The notes: generated by a model from the sequence alone, not told the origin. Positions 11,401 through 22,471 are shown, counted from the first letter of the stretch. The stretch is 64,000 nt of DNA from Pseudomonas sp. A34-9 (GCF_029543085.1 NZ_CP119967.1:1018501-1082500); one strand, 5' to 3'. Made by a program: numbers and translations.

Positions 11401-12238
11401 ATTGGTATCAGTCGATCCAACGAAGATTCCGTCACTGGATATCACCATCAATCAGCTGTTTCTGGGGCCGGATCTGGTCGGCGGCTGGTCGCTCAAGGTG
11501 CGCCCGACCGCCAAAGGCATCGCCCTGAACAACCTCGACATGGGTCTCAAAGGCATCCTGTTGCAGGGCAATGGTGGCTGGGAAGGTGCGCCGAGTGCGA
11601 CCAACAGTTGGTTCAAAGGTCGCATTGGTGGCAAGAACCTCGCCGACGTCCTCAAGGGCTGGGGCTTTGCTCCGAGCGTGACCAGCGAAGAATTCCACAT
11701 GGACGTCGATGGCCGCTGGCCGGGCTCGCCGGCGTGGCTGGCGACCAAGCGTTTCTCCGGCACGCTCGATGCTTCACTGAACAAAGGCCAGTTCGTTGAA
11801 GTGGAGGGCGGCGCGCAGGCGTTGCGGGTGTTTGGTCTGCTCAACTTCAACTCCATTGGCCGCCGTTTGCGTCTGGATTTCTCCGACCTGTTCGGCAAAG
11901 GCTTGAGCTATGACCGGGTCAAAGGTTTGTTGGTCGCCACCAATGGCGTCTATGTCACCCGTGAGCCGATCCGCCTGACCGGCCCGTCGAGCAACCTTGA
12001 GCTGAACGGTACGCTGGATCTGGTCGGTGATCAGGTCGACGCCAAGTTGCTGGTGACGTTGCCGGTGACCAATAACCTGCCGATTGCCGCACTGATCGTC
12101 GGTGCACCGGCGGTGGGCGGCGCACTGTTCCTCATCGACAAGCTGATCGGTGACCGTGTGGCGCGCTTTGCCAGTGTGAAATACACCGTCAAAGGCCCTT
12201 GGAAAGAGCCGAAAATCACCTTCGACAAGCCTTTTTAA
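8432..12238 (+). CDS. yhdP: YhdP family AsmA-like envelope protein
   Basis: YhdP is a very large inner-membrane-anchored AsmA-like protein of the bridge-like group implicated in moving phospholipids from the inner to the outer membrane. The product is 1268 residues, close to the E. coli homologue. It has one N-terminal membrane segment (about residues 12-32), then a long beta-rich periplasmic region with DUF3971/AsmA-like C-terminal repeats. The ATG at 8432 follows GGGAG (8418-8422) at good spacing; a TTG at 8411 is less likely. Mla and Lpt genes, also serving the outer membrane, lie further along this window. Confidence 0.93.
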   Translation: MERLTRILAALTRWGLGLCALVLVLMALYVSLGRELTPLVAEYRADIEDKASAALGMPLQIGELEGNWSGFAPILLAHDVMLGDGANALRLDRVRAVPDLWASLLAREVRIAHLELNGLKISLKEAEDGTWALEGLPVQNDQPLDPQQLFNRSQMIQQLSVLDSQVTLQPQDHAPLTLTYVGLNLKTGASRQRLDARLTLPDGQPVALSLRTRIRPDQWQDSAVEGYASLPQSDWSKWLPERLTQQWNFSEIKAGGELWVNWAKGTLQSAALRLNAPQLTGAYADRKPIQINNLALNAYYENSAEGATVTLDSLAMSFGENRWESHVQLKQTRATDKVDELWHLQADRLDLTPITPLLNALGPLPQGFATAVDHLKVTGGLRNVLLDFRPNATDGNKLSFATNLENVGFDAYHGAPAARNVSGSLSGNLDGGELRMDSKDFVLHLDPIFAKPWQYLQANARLTWKLDKDGFTLIAPYLKVLGEEGKIAGDFLIRLHFDHSQEDYMDLRVGLVDGDGRYTAKYLPEVLSPALDEWLRTAILKGAVDQGFFQYQGSLSKNAGEADRSISLFFKVHDAELAFQPGWPHVSKVSGDVFIEDSGVRIVADKGQLLDTQVSDVFVNIPHVPAGQHTHMFLDGAFAGGLGDGLKILQDAPIGTGETFAGWEGAGDLQGKLKLDIPLDKGGDLPKILVDFKTANARLKLAEPKLELTQLKGDFRFDSAKGLSGQNITARAFDKPVTAQIFADGSPNKLKTRVAASGQVEVKKLTDWLGVTQPLPVSGTIPYQLQLNLDGADSQLMVSSNLKGVAVDLPAPFGMAADVGRDTVFRMTLQGQERRYWVNYDQLANFTFAAPPSNFAEGRGELFLGAGEAVLPGAKGLRIRGVLSELDVAPWQDLVNKYAGQDPGGSAKQLLNSADFKVGKLTAFGTTLDQASVQVNRKPGAWNLALDSQQTKGSASLPDAKGVPIAVNLQYVKLPAPDPTVQADENSPDPLVSVDPTKIPSLDITINQLFLGPDLVGGWSLKVRPTAKGIALNNLDMGLKGILLQGNGGWEGAPSATNSWFKGRIGGKNLADVLKGWGFAPSVTSEEFHMDVDGRWPGSPAWLATKRFSGTLDASLNKGQFVEVEGGAQALRVFGLLNFNSIGRRLRLDFSDLFGKGLSYDRVKGLLVATNGVYVTREPIRLTGPSSNLELNGTLDLVGDQVDAKLLVTLPVTNNLPIAALIVGAPAVGGALFLIDKLIGDRVARFASVKYTVKGPWKEPKITFDKPF

Positions 12239-12256
12239 CTAGCAGACACTACCCCT

Positions 12257-12340
12257 TGGCAGGAGCTGCCGAGGCCTGCGATCTTTTGATTTGGTTTTCA
12301 AGCGTCAGATCAACAGATCCCAGCCTCCGGCAGCGCCTAC
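12257..12340. repeat. Degenerate REP-like palindrome, type I, arms inward
   Basis: The left arm GGCAGGAGCTGCC..GCGATCTTTTGAT and the right arm ..CAGCCTCCGGCAGCGCCTAC form an imperfect inverted repeat between yhdP and the nitrilase gene. It is the most diverged copy in the window. The GTAGGAG-like ends face outward. Confidence 0.7.
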
Positions 12341-12370
12341 AAAGTTATGTGCAGATCCCGAGGAGCGGCG

Positions 12371-13231
12371 ATGTCTTTAGCGGTGATTCAAATGGTCAGC
12401 CAGAGCGACGTGCTGACCAATCTGGCTCAAGCCCGGCGCCTGCTCGAACAGGCTGCAGCCGGCGGCGCGAAGCTGGCGGTGCTGCCGGAAAACTTCGCCG
12501 CCATGGGCCGTCGTGACATCGCCGATATCGGCCGTGCCGAAGCCTTGGGCGAAGGGCCGATCCTGCCATGGTTGAAACAGACCGCCCGCGACCTCAAGTT
12601 ATGGATAGTGGCCGGCACTTTGCCGTTGCCGCCGGTGGATCAACCGATGGCCAAGGCCAATGCCTGTTCGCTGCTGGTCAATGATCAGGGCGAAACCGTT
12701 GCCCGCTATGACAAGTTGCATCTGTTCGATGTCGATGTGGCGGACAATCGCGGGCGTTATCGCGAATCCGATGACTATGCTTATGGCAGTGGCGTTGTGG
12801 TTGCCGACACGCCGGTGGGCAAACTCGGTCTGACCGTGTGTTACGACTTGCGCTTTCCGGAGCTGTACAGCGAGTTGCGCGCCGCCGGTGCCGAGTTGAT
12901 TACCGCACCGTCGGCCTTTACTGCGGTGACCGGCGCAGCGCATTGGGATGTGTTGATTCGCGCGCGGGCCATCGAGACCCAGTGCTATGTGCTGGCCGCA
13001 GCGCAGGGCGGGACCCACCCAGGACCGCGAGAAACCTTCGGTCATGCGGCGATTATCGATCCGTGGGGGCGCGTGCTGGCGAGCCAGGATCAAGGCGAAG
13101 CGGTGTTGTTGGCCGAACGCGACAGTATTGAACAAGCGTCCATCAGGGCGCGAATGCCGGTGACCAGTCATCGGCGGTTTTTCTCGCAGGGCGCGCAGCG
13201 ACCTGCTTCAGAACACGAATTTAAGGCGTAA
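12371..13231 (+). CDS. Nitrilase-superfamily carbon-nitrogen hydrolase, probable deaminated glutathione amidase
   Basis: The 286-residue product is a carbon-nitrogen hydrolase of the Nit1/YbeM type, a group that repairs deaminated glutathione. The catalytic triad is visible as E40 (VLPENF), K115 (YDKLHLFD) and C157 ([11 protein letters not shown]). The last motif and the HLFD segment favour the Nit1 branch over true nitrilases. The ATG at 12371 follows GAGGAG, so upstream in-frame codons are not needed. It ends 4 nt before tldD and is probably co-transcribed with it. The exact substrate is inferred. Confidence 0.88.
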   Translation: MSLAVIQMVSQSDVLTNLAQARRLLEQAAAGGAKLAVLPENFAAMGRRDIADIGRAEALGEGPILPWLKQTARDLKLWIVAGTLPLPPVDQPMAKANACSLLVNDQGETVARYDKLHLFDVDVADNRGRYRESDDYAYGSGVVVADTPVGKLGLTVCYDLRFPELYSELRAAGAELITAPSAFTAVTGAAHWDVLIRARAIETQCYVLAAAQGGTHPGPRETFGHAAIIDPWGRVLASQDQGEAVLLAERDSIEQASIRARMPVTSHRRFFSQGAQRPASEHEFKA

Positions 13232-13235
13232 ACCT

Positions 13236-14678
13236 ATGAGCGAGTTGTTGTCCTCAGTCAGTGATCACCTGTTGGCGCCCGGTGGCGTGACGATCGAGAG
13301 CCTGCAAGGCGTTCTCGGCGATCTGGCCGGCCCCGGCATCGATGCTGCCGACTTGTATTTCCAGGGCCAGATCTCCGAGTCGTGGGCGCTCGAAGACGGC
13401 ATCGTCAAGGAAGGCAGCTTCAACCTCGACCAGGGTGTCGGCGTGCGGGCGCAGTCCGGTGAGAAAACCGGCTTTGCCTACAGCAACGCGATCACCCTCG
13501 AAGCCCTCGGTGCAGCGGCCCGTGCCGCGCGTTCGATTTCCCGAGCCGGGCAGAACGGCACGGTGCAGGCCTTCACCACGCAGGATGTCGCACAGTTATA
13601 CGCGCCGGATAACCCGTTGGAAGTGCTGACTCGTGCCGAGAAAGTCGAGCTGCTCAAGCGCATCGATGTGGCGACCCGTGCACTCGACCCGCGTATCCAG
13701 CAAGTCAGCGTCAGCATGGCCGGTGTCTGGGAACGCATTCTGGTGGCGTCCACCGACGGCGGGCTGGCGGCGGATGTGCGACCTCTGGTGCGTTTCAACG
13801 TCAGCGTGATTGTTGAGCAAAATGGTCGTCGCGAGCGCGGCGGGCATGGCGGCGGCGGGCGCACCGATTACCGTTATTTCCTCGCCGAAGACCGTGCCAT
13901 GGGCTACGCCCGTGAAGCGTTGCGTCAGGCGCTGGTGAATCTGGAAGCGATCCCTGCGCCGGCCGGTACGTTGCCGGTGGTGTTGGGTTCGGGCTGGTCT
14001 GGTGTGCTGTTGCACGAAGCGGTCGGCCACGGCCTGGAAGGCGATTTCAACCGCAAGGGCAGTTCGGCCTACAGCGGTCGCATGGGCGAAATGGTTGCGT
14101 CGAAGCTCTGCACCATCGTCGATGACGGCACCCTGAGTGGTCGTCGCGGCTCGCTGAGTGTCGACGACGAAGGCACGCCGACCGAGTGCACCACGCTGAT
14201 TGAAAACGGCGTCCTCAAGGGTTACATGCAGGACAAGCTCAACGCGCGTCTGATGGGCGTGGCCCGTACCGGTAACGGTCGCCGTGAGTCCTACGCGCAC
14301 CTGCCGATGCCACGCATGACCAACACTTACATGCTGGGTGGCGAAAGCGATCCGGCGGAAATCATCGCGTCGGTGAAGAAAGGCATCTACTGCGCCAACC
14401 TCGGCGGCGGTCAGGTCGACATCACCAGCGGCAAGTTCGTGTTCTCCACCAGCGAGGCGTACCTGATCGAAGACGGCAAGATCACCGCGCCGGTCAAAGG
14501 CGCGACGTTGATCGGCAACGGCCCCGAGGCGATGAGCCGGGTGTCGATGGTCGGTAACGATCTGGCGCTGGACAGCGGTGTGGGCACGTGTGGCAAGGAT
14601 GGGCAGTCGGTGCCGGTAGGCGTGGGTCAGCCGACGCTGAAAATCGATGCGATCACCGTGGGTGGTACGGGCGCATAA
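13236..14678 (+). CDS. tldD: Metalloprotease TldD
   Basis: TldD is the catalytic half of the TldD/PmbA(TldE) heterodimeric zinc protease, which cleaves unfolded small proteins, matures ribosomal microcins and degrades the CcdA antitoxin in E. coli. The 480-residue product carries the HExxxH zinc motif as HEAVGH at residues 260-265, followed by [13 protein letters not shown] glycine-rich loop near residue 205 (GGHGGGG) is typical. Its partner pmbA lies 735 bp downstream, separated by the convergent yjgA and a REP-like repeat. Confidence 0.96.
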   Translation: MSELLSSVSDHLLAPGGVTIESLQGVLGDLAGPGIDAADLYFQGQISESWALEDGIVKEGSFNLDQGVGVRAQSGEKTGFAYSNAITLEALGAAARAARSISRAGQNGTVQAFTTQDVAQLYAPDNPLEVLTRAEKVELLKRIDVATRALDPRIQQVSVSMAGVWERILVASTDGGLAADVRPLVRFNVSVIVEQNGRRERGGHGGGGRTDYRYFLAEDRAMGYAREALRQALVNLEAIPAPAGTLPVVLGSGWSGVLLHEAVGHGLEGDFNRKGSSAYSGRMGEMVASKLCTIVDDGTLSGRRGSLSVDDEGTPTECTTLIENGVLKGYMQDKLNARLMGVARTGNGRRESYAHLPMPRMTNTYMLGGESDPAEIIASVKKGIYCANLGGGQVDITSGKFVFSTSEAYLIEDGKITAPVKGATLIGNGPEAMSRVSMVGNDLALDSGVGTCGKDGQSVPVGVGQPTLKIDAITVGGTGA

Positions 14679-14687
14679 ACAAACGTG

Positions 14688-14770
14688 TGTAGGAGCTGCC
14701 GAAGGCTGCGATCTTTTGATCTTGTTATAACAATCAAAGTCAAAAGATCGCAGCCTGCGGCAGCTCCTAC
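14688..14770. repeat. REP-like palindrome, type I, arms inward
   Basis: A nearly perfect inverted repeat runs from GTGTAGGAGCTGCCGAAGG to CGGCAGCTCCTAC, with the GATCTTTTGATC parts facing a 20-nt AT-rich centre. It fills the space between the convergent tldD and yjgA genes, 10 nt from each stop, and may also act as a two-way transcription stop. Confidence 0.85.
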
Positions 14771-14780
14771 AGGGATGAGA

Positions 14781-15305
14781 TCAACGCAGTCCGCGTTGAG
14801 TCTCGTCCAGCTCACGGATGTACTTGAAGATCTTGCGGCTGGAAGCAGGAGGTTTGTTTTGCGCAACCTCATGCTGAGCCTGACGGATCAGGGAACGCAG
14901 TTGCTGGCGATCGGCGTCCGGGTACTCGACGACGAATTTCTCCAGCACGGCATCGTCGCCTGCGATCAGGCGATCACGCCAGCGTTCGAGATTGTGGAAA
15001 CGCTCGTTGTACTGACGAGTCGAGGCATCGAGTTGATCGAGCAGCGTGAGAATCGCGTCAGTGTCCTGATCGCGCATCAGTTTGCCGATGAACTGCAAGT
15101 GCCGTTTACGCGCGATGTTCGCGGTGTGCTTGGGCGCATCGGCCAGCGCCCGGCGCATAGCGTCGGTCAACGGCAGTTTTGCGATCAAGTCAGGCTTGAG
15201 TGTGGTCAGGCGCTCGCCGAGGTCAACCAGAGCATGCAGCTCGCGTTTGACCTGAGATTTGCTTTTTTCTCCCGTATCGAGGGAGTCGTCGTAAGAATCA
15301 ACCAT
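14781..15305 (-). CDS. yjgA: Ribosome-associated protein YjgA (DUF615)
   Basis: YjgA/DarP is a DUF615 protein that associates with late 50S ribosomal assembly intermediates. The 174-residue helical product is rich in charged residues and contains the conserved segments [11 protein letters not shown] and [11 protein letters not shown]. It is read from the ATG at 15305, which gives the usual length; the frame continues upstream over pmbA but without family similarity. It lies between tldD and pmbA, as in many Pseudomonas, and is divergent from pmbA. Confidence 0.93.
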   Translation of the reverse strand: MVDSYDDSLDTGEKSKSQVKRELHALVDLGERLTTLKPDLIAKLPLTDAMRRALADAPKHTANIARKRHLQFIGKLMRDQDTDAILTLLDQLDASTRQYNERFHNLERWRDRLIAGDDAVLEKFVVEYPDADRQQLRSLIRQAQHEVAQNKPPASSRKIFKYIRELDETQRGLR

Positions 15306-15413
15306 GGTGGCAGTCCGCAAAGAAACGCCGCCATGATAACCAGTCGGGGGCCGCTTGTCCGGCCCGGTCGCTCGATGACCCCAGCCGAAAGCAGAATTTG
15401 AGTGGAGATGAGC

Positions 15414-16760
15414 ATGAGTGCAGTTGAAAGCGTCGGCCCGCAGGCATTGCCGGCACTGCAGGAACAAGTCGAGCAGATCATCGCCGAAGCCAAGCGTCAG
15501 GGCGCCAGTGCCTGTGAAGTCGCGGTGTCGCTGGAGCAGGGGCTGTCGACCTCGGTGCGCCAGCGCGAAGTCGAAACCGTTGAATTCAACCGCGATCAGG
15601 GATTTGGCATCACGCTGTACGTGGGCCAGCGCAAAGGCTCGGCCAGCACCTCGGCAACCGGCCCGGATGCGATTCGCGAGACCGTCGCAGCGGCACTGGC
15701 CATCGCCAAACACACGTCCGAAGACGAAGCCTCGGGTCTCGCAGATGCGGCGTTGATGGCCAAGGAGCAGCACGATTTCGATCTGTTCCACGAGTGGGAC
15801 ATCACGCCGGAGCAGGCCATCGAGAAGGCCCTGCTCTGTGAAGCCGCGGCCTTTGACGCCGATGCGCGGATCAAGAACGCTGACGGCACCACGCTGAGTA
15901 CGCATCAGGGCTGTCGCGTGTACGGCAACAGCCACGGGTTCATTGGTGGCTACGCCTCGACCCGACACAGCTTGAGTTGCGTGATGATCGCCGAGGCTGA
16001 TGGCCAGATGCAGCGCGATTACTGGTACGACGTGAGCCGTCAGGGCAGTCTGCTGGCGGATCCGGTGAGCATCGGCCAGCGTGCTGCGCAACGGGCTGCG
16101 AGCCGTTTGGGCGCGCGCCCGGTACCGACGTGCGAGGTGCCGGTGCTGTTTTCCGCAGAGTTGGCGGGCGGCTTGTTCGGCAGTTTCCTCTCGGCGGTGT
16201 CGGGCGGCAGTCTGTATCGCAAGTCGTCGTTCCTTGAAGGCACCCTAGGGCAGAAGTTGTTTCCGGAGTGGCTGACCATCGATGAGCGTCCGCACCTGAT
16301 GCGCGCCATGGGCAGCGCCTCGTATGACGGGGATGGCCTGGCAACGTACGCCAAACCGTTCGTCGAAAAGGGCGAGTTGGTGTCGTACATCCTCGGCACG
16401 TACTCCGGGCGCAAACTCGGCATGCCAAGCACGGCCAACGCTGGTGGGGTGCATAACCTGTTCGTTACCCATGGTGATGAAGACCAGGCGGCGCTGTTGA
16501 AGCGTATGGGCCGTGGCTTGTTGGTCACCGAATTGATGGGCCATGGCCTGAACATGGTCACCGGCGATTATTCGCGTGGGGCGGCGGGTTTCTGGGTGGA
16601 AAACGGCGAAATCCAGTTCGCGGTGCAGGAAGTGACCATCGCCGGCAACATGCGCGACATGTTCAAGCAGATTGTTGCTGTGGGTAATGACCTGGAGCTG
16701 CGTAGCAACATCCGCACCGGCTCTGTGTTGATTGAACGAATGACCGTCGCGGGCAGCTAA
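15414..16760 (+). CDS. pmbA: Metalloprotease PmbA (TldE)
   Basis: PmbA is the non-zinc partner subunit of the TldD/TldE protease. The 448-residue product is homologous to TldD over the whole length but lacks an HExxxH motif, having [21 protein letters not shown] instead near the C-terminus (shown here only as the family landmark). The ATG at 15414 follows GGAG by 6 nt; GTG 15402 and ATG 15408 are also in frame. A strong terminator follows the stop. Confidence 0.95.
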   Translation: MSAVESVGPQALPALQEQVEQIIAEAKRQGASACEVAVSLEQGLSTSVRQREVETVEFNRDQGFGITLYVGQRKGSASTSATGPDAIRETVAAALAIAKHTSEDEASGLADAALMAKEQHDFDLFHEWDITPEQAIEKALLCEAAAFDADARIKNADGTTLSTHQGCRVYGNSHGFIGGYASTRHSLSCVMIAEADGQMQRDYWYDVSRQGSLLADPVSIGQRAAQRAASRLGARPVPTCEVPVLFSAELAGGLFGSFLSAVSGGSLYRKSSFLEGTLGQKLFPEWLTIDERPHLMRAMGSASYDGDGLATYAKPFVEKGELVSYILGTYSGRKLGMPSTANAGGVHNLFVTHGDEDQAALLKRMGRGLLVTELMGHGLNMVTGDYSRGAAGFWVENGEIQFAVQEVTIAGNMRDMFKQIVAVGNDLELRSNIRTGSVLIERMTVAGS

Positions 16761-16781
16761 GCCCCCGGTCGCTCTGCAAAA

Positions 16782-16816
16782 AGGCGCGCCATCGCATCAG
16801 ATGGCGCGCCTTTTTT
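16782..16816 (+). terminator. Rho-independent terminator after pmbA
   Basis: A 12-bp perfect stem AGGCGCGCCATC / GATGGCGCGCCT with loop GCATCA is followed by TTTTTT. It isolates pmbA from the downstream Fur-controlled operon. Confidence 0.92.
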
Positions 16817-16825
16817 GTGTCTGCG

Positions 16826-16910
16826 GTGCAGGCGCTGCCGAAGGCTGCGATCCTTTGATCTGACCTTTAAAAAACAAAATCAAAAGATCGCAGCCTTCGG
16901 CAGCTCCTAC
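16826..16910. repeat. REP-like palindrome, type I, arms inward
   Basis: The inverted repeat extends from GTGCAGGCGCTGCCGAAGG to CTTCGGCAGCTCCTAC with an AT-rich centre containing TTTAAAAAAC. It lies between the pmbA terminator and the Fur boxes of fagA. Confidence 0.85.
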
Positions 16911-16921
16911 AAAGGTGCTCT

Positions 16922-16963
16922 TGTTTTGGTTCTCATTATCATCTAATAATAAATCTCATTATC
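16922..16963 (+). promoter_or_regulatory. Two tandem Fur-box-like sites upstream of fagA
   Basis: The 19-bp consensus GATAATGATAATCATTATC matches 14 of 19 bases at 16945-16963 and 12 of 19 at 16922-16940. Both end in the same CTCATTATC and are 23 bp apart. They lie 16-58 nt upstream of the fagA ATG, where bound Fur would block transcription. The orthologous P. aeruginosa fagA-fumC-orfX-sodA operon is known to be Fur-repressed, which supports the reading. Confidence 0.8.
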
Positions 16964-16979
16964 GGATGAGCCCCGGATC

Positions 16980-17367
16980 ATGAGTTCTGTCTTGCACGAG
17001 CAGCCGTACCTCGAAAGCTGGCGCTGGATGAGTCGCCAGATCCGTTGCGCGATGGATCCTGACGAGCCGCGCGTGATTGAACATTACTTGGCCGAAGGCC
17101 GGTATCTGGCCTGTTGTACGGCCACTTCTCCCTGGACCATCGCTGAAACCTCCTTCCGTCTTCTGCTCGACACGGCCACCGACATCGCGTTGCCGTGGCA
17201 CTGGCGCAGCGTCTGTCTCGATCAAGCCTGGCGCCCGTTGCGTGAAATGGAGCGCCTGTCCCTGTGCAACTGCCGGCTCCAGCGCTGGCAACGCTACACC
17301 TGGCAGCTCGCCACTTGCGAGTTGCTTCCCTCGATTTCTCTCATTGAATTAGTCCAAGGATCTACCG

Positions 17368-17387
<20 letters not shown>
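16980..17387 (+). CDS. fagA: Fur-associated protein FagA (function unknown)
   Basis: FagA is named for its place at the head of the Fur-repressed fagA-fumC-orfX-sodA operon; no biochemical function is established. The 135-residue product is rich in Trp, Arg and Cys (a CC pair near residue 45 and CNC near 96) and has no signal peptide or membrane segment. The cysteine clustering could suit metal binding, but that is a guess. Its last 20 nt overlap the fumC start, implying coupled translation. It should be induced by iron starvation. Confidence 0.85.
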
Positions 17388-18744
<1,357 letters not shown>

Positions 18745-18771
18745 ACCCTGCTACCGCTTTGGAGGCTCACC

Positions 18772-19212
18772 ATGGAGCACTGGAAACGCACGATCGAACG
18801 GGCCAATCGCTGCTTCATGCTCGGCGAACTGATCGACGCCCGTGAGGCTTACCTGCAAGCCCTGGCTCTGGCGCAAGTGTTGTACGAGCGCTGGGCAGAT
18901 GCCGATGAAGCGGTGGCGGCCTGCGTCATCTCCCACCACAACCTGGCCGACTTGCACTTGCGCCTGAATCAGCCGGAGGAGAGCGCCGAATACCTCTGCG
19001 CCATCCACCAACGGCTGTTGCAAACCATGCAGGACGAGCGCCTGCGCCCGGCGCTGCGTGAAGCGGCGCTGCGCCAGAGCAGCAAGACCTACGTTGAACT
19101 GCTGAATTTCATCAGCGAACACGGCGAATACCCGCGCACCCAGCGCCTGCTGCACCCGGATACCGGCAATGCGCGCCGCGCGCCTGCCTCACTTCACCAT
19201 GGAGTTCATTGA
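18772..19212 (+). CDS. Conserved protein OrfX of the fagA-fumC-orfX-sodA operon
   Basis: This 146-residue product corresponds to orfX between fumC and sodA in pseudomonads. It is predicted all-helical and looks like two or three TPR-like helical hairpins ([30 protein letters not shown]), suggesting a protein-protein adaptor. There is no signal peptide. It has a good GGAGG upstream and ends one base before the sodA start codon. Its function is unknown; context suggests low-iron or oxidative stress adaptation. Confidence 0.85.
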   Translation: MEHWKRTIERANRCFMLGELIDAREAYLQALALAQVLYERWADADEAVAACVISHHNLADLHLRLNQPEESAEYLCAIHQRLLQTMQDERLRPALREAALRQSSKTYVELLNFISEHGEYPRTQRLLHPDTGNARRAPASLHHGVH

Positions 19213-19213
19213 A

Positions 19214-19825
19214 ATGGCTTTTACCTTGCCTGCCTTGCCTTACGCCTATGACGCACTGGAACCGCACATCGATGCGCAGACCATGGAGATCCACTACACC
19301 AAGCATCACCAGACCTACATCAACAACCTCAACGCGGCGGTAGAAGGCACGGAATACGCCGAATGGCCGGTGGAAAAACTCGTCGCCAGCGTCAAGGAAC
19401 TACCGGAAAAACTCCGTGCGGCGGTGATCAATCAGGGCGGCGGCCACGCTAACCATTCGTTGTTCTGGGAAGTGATGGTGCCAGGCGGTGGCGGCAAACC
19501 GGATGGCGCGCTGGCCAAGGCGATTGATGAGCAACTGGGCGGCCTCGACAGTTTCAAGGAAGCCTTCACCAAAGCCGCACTGACTCGCTTCGGTAGCGGC
19601 TGGGCCTGGCTCAGCGTCACCCCGGAGAAAAAACTGATCGTGGAAAGCAGCGGCAATCAGGACAGCCCGTTGATGAACGGCAACACGCCGATTCTCGGTC
19701 TCGACGTGTGGGAGCACGCCTATTACCTGCGTTATCAGAACCGTCGTCCGGAATATATCAGCGCGTTCTACAACGTGATCAATTGGCCTGAAGTTGCTGC
19801 GCGCTATCAGGCCGCACTGGTTTAA
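19214..19825 (+). CDS. sodA: Superoxide dismutase, manganese type
   Basis: SodA dismutates superoxide in the cytoplasm. The 203-residue protein has metal ligands H27, H81, D164 and H168 (DVWEHAYY) and the Mn-type features GGHANHS and Q149 (GNQDSPL), rather than the Gln placement typical of FeSOD. The ATG at 19214 follows GGAG at 9 nt. Expression from the Fur-repressed upstream promoter would let Mn-SOD replace Fe-SOD when iron is short. Confidence 0.96.
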   Translation: MAFTLPALPYAYDALEPHIDAQTMEIHYTKHHQTYINNLNAAVEGTEYAEWPVEKLVASVKELPEKLRAAVINQGGGHANHSLFWEVMVPGGGGKPDGALAKAIDEQLGGLDSFKEAFTKAALTRFGSGWAWLSVTPEKKLIVESSGNQDSPLMNGNTPILGLDVWEHAYYLRYQNRRPEYISAFYNVINWPEVAARYQAALV

Positions 19826-19855
19826 GTCTTCTATAAAAACAATCCAAGGCTGACT

Positions 19856-20749
19856 ATGGGCACTGAAACACTGGCGATCGGAAGTGGGCGTATGTTTCGT
19901 TACGCAGTGGGATCGCTATTGCTGTTGGCGGGCATGACGTTGCTGGTTGCCCACGGACTGGAATGGCTGAATCTGGAACCGAGACTGTCGCGGGCGTTGC
20001 AGGGCGGCGCGATCTGCGCCCTCGGCACGGCGCTTGGCGCTGTCCCGGTGCTGGTGATTCGGCACATGCCCCAGGCACTCAGCGATACCTTGCTGGGTTT
20101 TGGTGCCGGGGTGATGCTGGCGGCGACGGCGTTTTCGCTGATCGTGCCGGGCATTGCTGCCGCCGAAAGCCTGGGCCTGACAGCGTGGTCATCCAGTGGC
20201 CTGATTTGCTTCGGCATCATGCTTGGAGCATTCGGGCTGTATCTGGTCGATCGTCAGTTGTCCGCAGCCACGCCGGAAACGCTGGTGGGCACGCCGGAGC
20301 ATCCGGTAATTGCGCCGCGGATCTGGCTGTTCGTATTTGCCATCATTGCCCATAACATTCCTGAAGGCATGGCCGTTGGCGTTTCCGCCGGCGGCAGCAT
20401 GCCGGATGCGGACAGCCTGGCCATGGGCATCGCCCTGCAGGATGTGCCGGAAGGTCTGGTGATTGCGCTGGTGTTGGCCGGGGCGGGGATGTCGCGGGTC
20501 AAAGCGTTTTTGATTGGCGCGGCATCAGGTCTGGTCGAGCCGGTGTTTGCGTTGCTGTGTGCGTGGCTGGTCAGTCTGGCGCAGGTATTGTTGCCATTGG
20601 GACTGGCACTGGCGGCGGGGGCGATGTTGCTGGTAGTGACTCACGAGGTCATCCCGGAATCACGACGTCATGGTCATGACAAACTGGCGAGTCTTGGCTT
20701 GTTGATCGGGTTTTGTCTGATGATGGTGATGGATACCGCGTTGGGTTGA
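19856..20749 (+). CDS. ZIP-family metal transporter
   Basis: The 297-residue protein is a ZIP (ZupT-like) divalent metal permease with about eight membrane segments. The metal-site motifs in helices IV and V are clear: HNIPEGMAVG and QDVPEGLVIAL. Position 31 bp after sodA, in the same order as in P. aeruginosa, suggests co-transcription. Zinc, iron or manganese could be carried; manganese supply to SodA is an attractive but unproven idea. A REP-like repeat begins two bases after the stop. Confidence 0.9.
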   Translation: MGTETLAIGSGRMFRYAVGSLLLLAGMTLLVAHGLEWLNLEPRLSRALQGGAICALGTALGAVPVLVIRHMPQALSDTLLGFGAGVMLAATAFSLIVPGIAAAESLGLTAWSSSGLICFGIMLGAFGLYLVDRQLSAATPETLVGTPEHPVIAPRIWLFVFAIIAHNIPEGMAVGVSAGGSMPDADSLAMGIALQDVPEGLVIALVLAGAGMSRVKAFLIGAASGLVEPVFALLCAWLVSLAQVLLPLGLALAAGAMLLVVTHEVIPESRRHGHDKLASLGLLIGFCLMMVMDTALG

Positions 20750-20750
20750 A

Positions 20751-20846
20751 GATCAAAAGATCGCAGCCTGCGGCAGCTCCTACATTGGAATGCATTCCCT
20801 GTAGGAGCTGCCGAAGGCTCGGGCCGCGTTCGGACGATCTTTTGAT
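20751..20846. repeat. REP-like palindrome, type I, arms outward, variant right arm
   Basis: The left arm GATCAAAAGATCGCAGCC..GGCAGCTCCTAC is standard. The right arm is GTAGGAGCTGCCGAAGGCTC followed by GGGCCGCGTTCGGAC before GATCTTTTGAT, an insertion-like variant. It lies between the convergent ZIP gene and ptsO. Confidence 0.8.
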
Positions 20847-20855
20847 GTTGGCCTG

Positions 20856-21131
20856 TCAGCCGCCTTCGTCGAAGTAGTTGTTGATCAACGCCACCAGCGC
20901 ATCCAGCGCTTCCTGTTCCTGATGTCCTTCAGTGCTCAGATAGATTTTGGTGCCCTTGCCAGCCGCCAGCATCATCATCGCCATGATGCTTTTGCCATCA
21001 ACCGTGGTCTCTGGTGTACGACCCACTCTGATCGTGCAATCCGGATACTGCCCAGCCACCCCGACAAACTTGGCCGACGCACGTGCATGCAACCCCAATT
21101 TATTGATGATTTCGATTTCCAGAGCAGGCAT
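20856..21131 (-). CDS. ptsO: HPr-like phosphocarrier of the nitrogen PTS (NPr)
   Basis: NPr passes phosphate from EI-Ntr (PtsP) to EIIA-Ntr (PtsN). The 91-residue product has the HPr active site NKLGLHARA with H15, and the conserved serine region DGKSIMAMM. It is the last gene of the rpoN-hpf-ptsN-rapZ-ptsO cluster, as in other pseudomonads. Confidence 0.95.
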   Translation of the reverse strand: MPALEIEIINKLGLHARASAKFVGVAGQYPDCTIRVGRTPETTVDGKSIMAMMMLAAGKGTKIYLSTEGHQEQEALDALVALINNYFDEGG

Positions 21132-21146
21132 CGCGGTGTGAATCCT

Positions 21147-22004
21147 TTAAGTGAGGTCGCGGTGGCGAACCTGGACGTTCTTCAGGGTTTTCTGCAGGGC
21201 CTGACCCAGACGTTCGGTCAGGTAGACGGAGCGGTGATGCCCGCCGGTGCAGCCAATGGCAATGGTGACGTAGGCGCGGTTGCTCGCAGCGAAGCGTGGC
21301 AGCCACTTGTGCAGGTAGGTGAAGATGTCCTGAAACATTTCTTCGACCTCTGGCTGTGCGGCCAGGTATTCAGCCACCGGGGCATCCAGACCTGATTGCG
21401 CGCGCAGTTCCGGCTTCCAGTACGGATTGGGCAGGCAGCGCACATCGAAGACCAGATCCGCGTCTACCGGCATGCCGCGCTTGAAGCCGAATGACTCGAC
21501 CAGAAACGCCGTGCCCGGCTCCGGCTGATTCAGCAAGCGCAGCTTGATGGTGTCGCGCAACTGGTACAGGTTCAGATTGGTGGTGTTGATTTTCAGGTCG
21601 GCGAGGTCGGCGATCGGGCCGAGCAGGGCGGTTTCGTCCTGGATCGCCTCGGCCAGCGAGCGGTTGGCGTTGCTCAGCGGATGGCGACGGCGAGTCTCGG
21701 AAAAGCGCTTGAGCAGGGTTTCTTCGTCGGCGTCCAGATACAGGACATCGCACTGGATGTGCTTGGCCCGGACATCTTCAAGCAGCTCGGGAAAGCGCGT
21801 CAGGTGACTCGGCAGGTTGCGCGCATCGATCGATACGGCCACCAGCGGTTGCGCCAGCTCAGTGTGAATCAGCGCGCGTTCGGCCAGTTCCGGCAGCAAG
21901 CCTGCCGGCAGGTTGTCGATGCAGTAATAGCCGTTGTCCTCAAGGACATCCAGAGCGGTACTTTTACCCGAGCCGGAACGGCCGCTGACGATGATCAAGC
22001 GCAT
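21147..22004 (-). CDS. rapZ: RNase adapter / nucleotide-binding protein RapZ
   Basis: RapZ binds nucleotides and, in enterobacteria, guides RNase E to the GlmZ sRNA to control amino-sugar synthesis; its targets in Pseudomonas are less clear. The 285-residue product has a Walker [10 protein letters not shown] at residues 8-16 and the C-terminal conserved [10 protein letters not shown] phosphate-binding segment. It lies 2 nt after ptsN, so the genes are almost certainly co-translated. Confidence 0.95.
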   Translation of the reverse strand: MRLIIVSGRSGSGKSTALDVLEDNGYYCIDNLPAGLLPELAERALIHTELAQPLVAVSIDARNLPSHLTRFPELLEDVRAKHIQCDVLYLDADEETLLKRFSETRRRHPLSNANRSLAEAIQDETALLGPIADLADLKINTTNLNLYQLRDTIKLRLLNQPEPGTAFLVESFGFKRGMPVDADLVFDVRCLPNPYWKPELRAQSGLDAPVAEYLAAQPEVEEMFQDIFTYLHKWLPRFAASNRAYVTIAIGCTGGHHRSVYLTERLGQALQKTLKNVQVRHRDLT

Positions 22005-22006
22005 GA

Positions 22007-22471
22007 TTAATGCCCGTTCTGCTCGCTCAGGACGACCTGATACAAGGCTTCGCTACTCGGTGCGCTGCGCAGTTTTTCGCGCACTTCCTTACGATCCAGC
22101 ATGCTGGCGATCTGGCGCAGTAACTCCAGGTGTGCATCGGTGGCAGCTTCCGGGACCAGCAAAACAAACAGCAGGTCAACCGGAGCGCCGTCAATGGCGT
22201 CGAAATCGATCGGAGCATCAAGGTGCATCAGCGCACTGATCGGCGCTTCGCAACCCTTGAGGCGGCAATGGGGGATGGCGATGCCGTTACCAAAACCGGT
22301 GGAACCGAGTTTTTCACGGGCAATCAACGCCTCGAAGACATCCTGCATGGCCAGATCCGGCACTTCGCGGGCGATCAGGTTGGCAATTTGTTCGAGGGCT
22401 TTCTTTTTACTGCCGCCCGGCACGTTCACGAGGGAACGGCCGGGGGTCAGGATACTTTCAAGTCGGATCAT
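22007..22471 (-). CDS. ptsN: Nitrogen-regulatory PTS EIIA component
   Basis: EIIA-Ntr is a phosphorylatable regulator linking nitrogen and carbon status to potassium transport, the stringent response and sigma-54 promoters. The 154-residue product is a single EIIA-fructose/mannitol-type domain, with the phospho-histidine H68 in [10 protein letters not shown]. It follows hpf by 12 nt. Confidence 0.95.
   Translation of the reverse strand: MIRLESILTPGRSLVNVPGGSKKKALEQIANLIAREVPDLAMQDVFEALIAREKLGSTGFGNGIAIPHCRLKGCEAPISALMHLDAPIDFDAIDGAPVDLLFVLLVPEAATDAHLELLRQIASMLDRKEVREKLRSAPSSEALYQVVLSEQNGH

Noticed and set aside
12257..12340. REP-like copy read as a simple terminator
   Set aside because: Matches the repeat family over both arms and has no U-run at either end.
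14688..14770. REP-like palindrome considered as an insertion sequence or MITE with target duplication
   Set aside because: No transposase and no direct repeats flanking it could be recognised.
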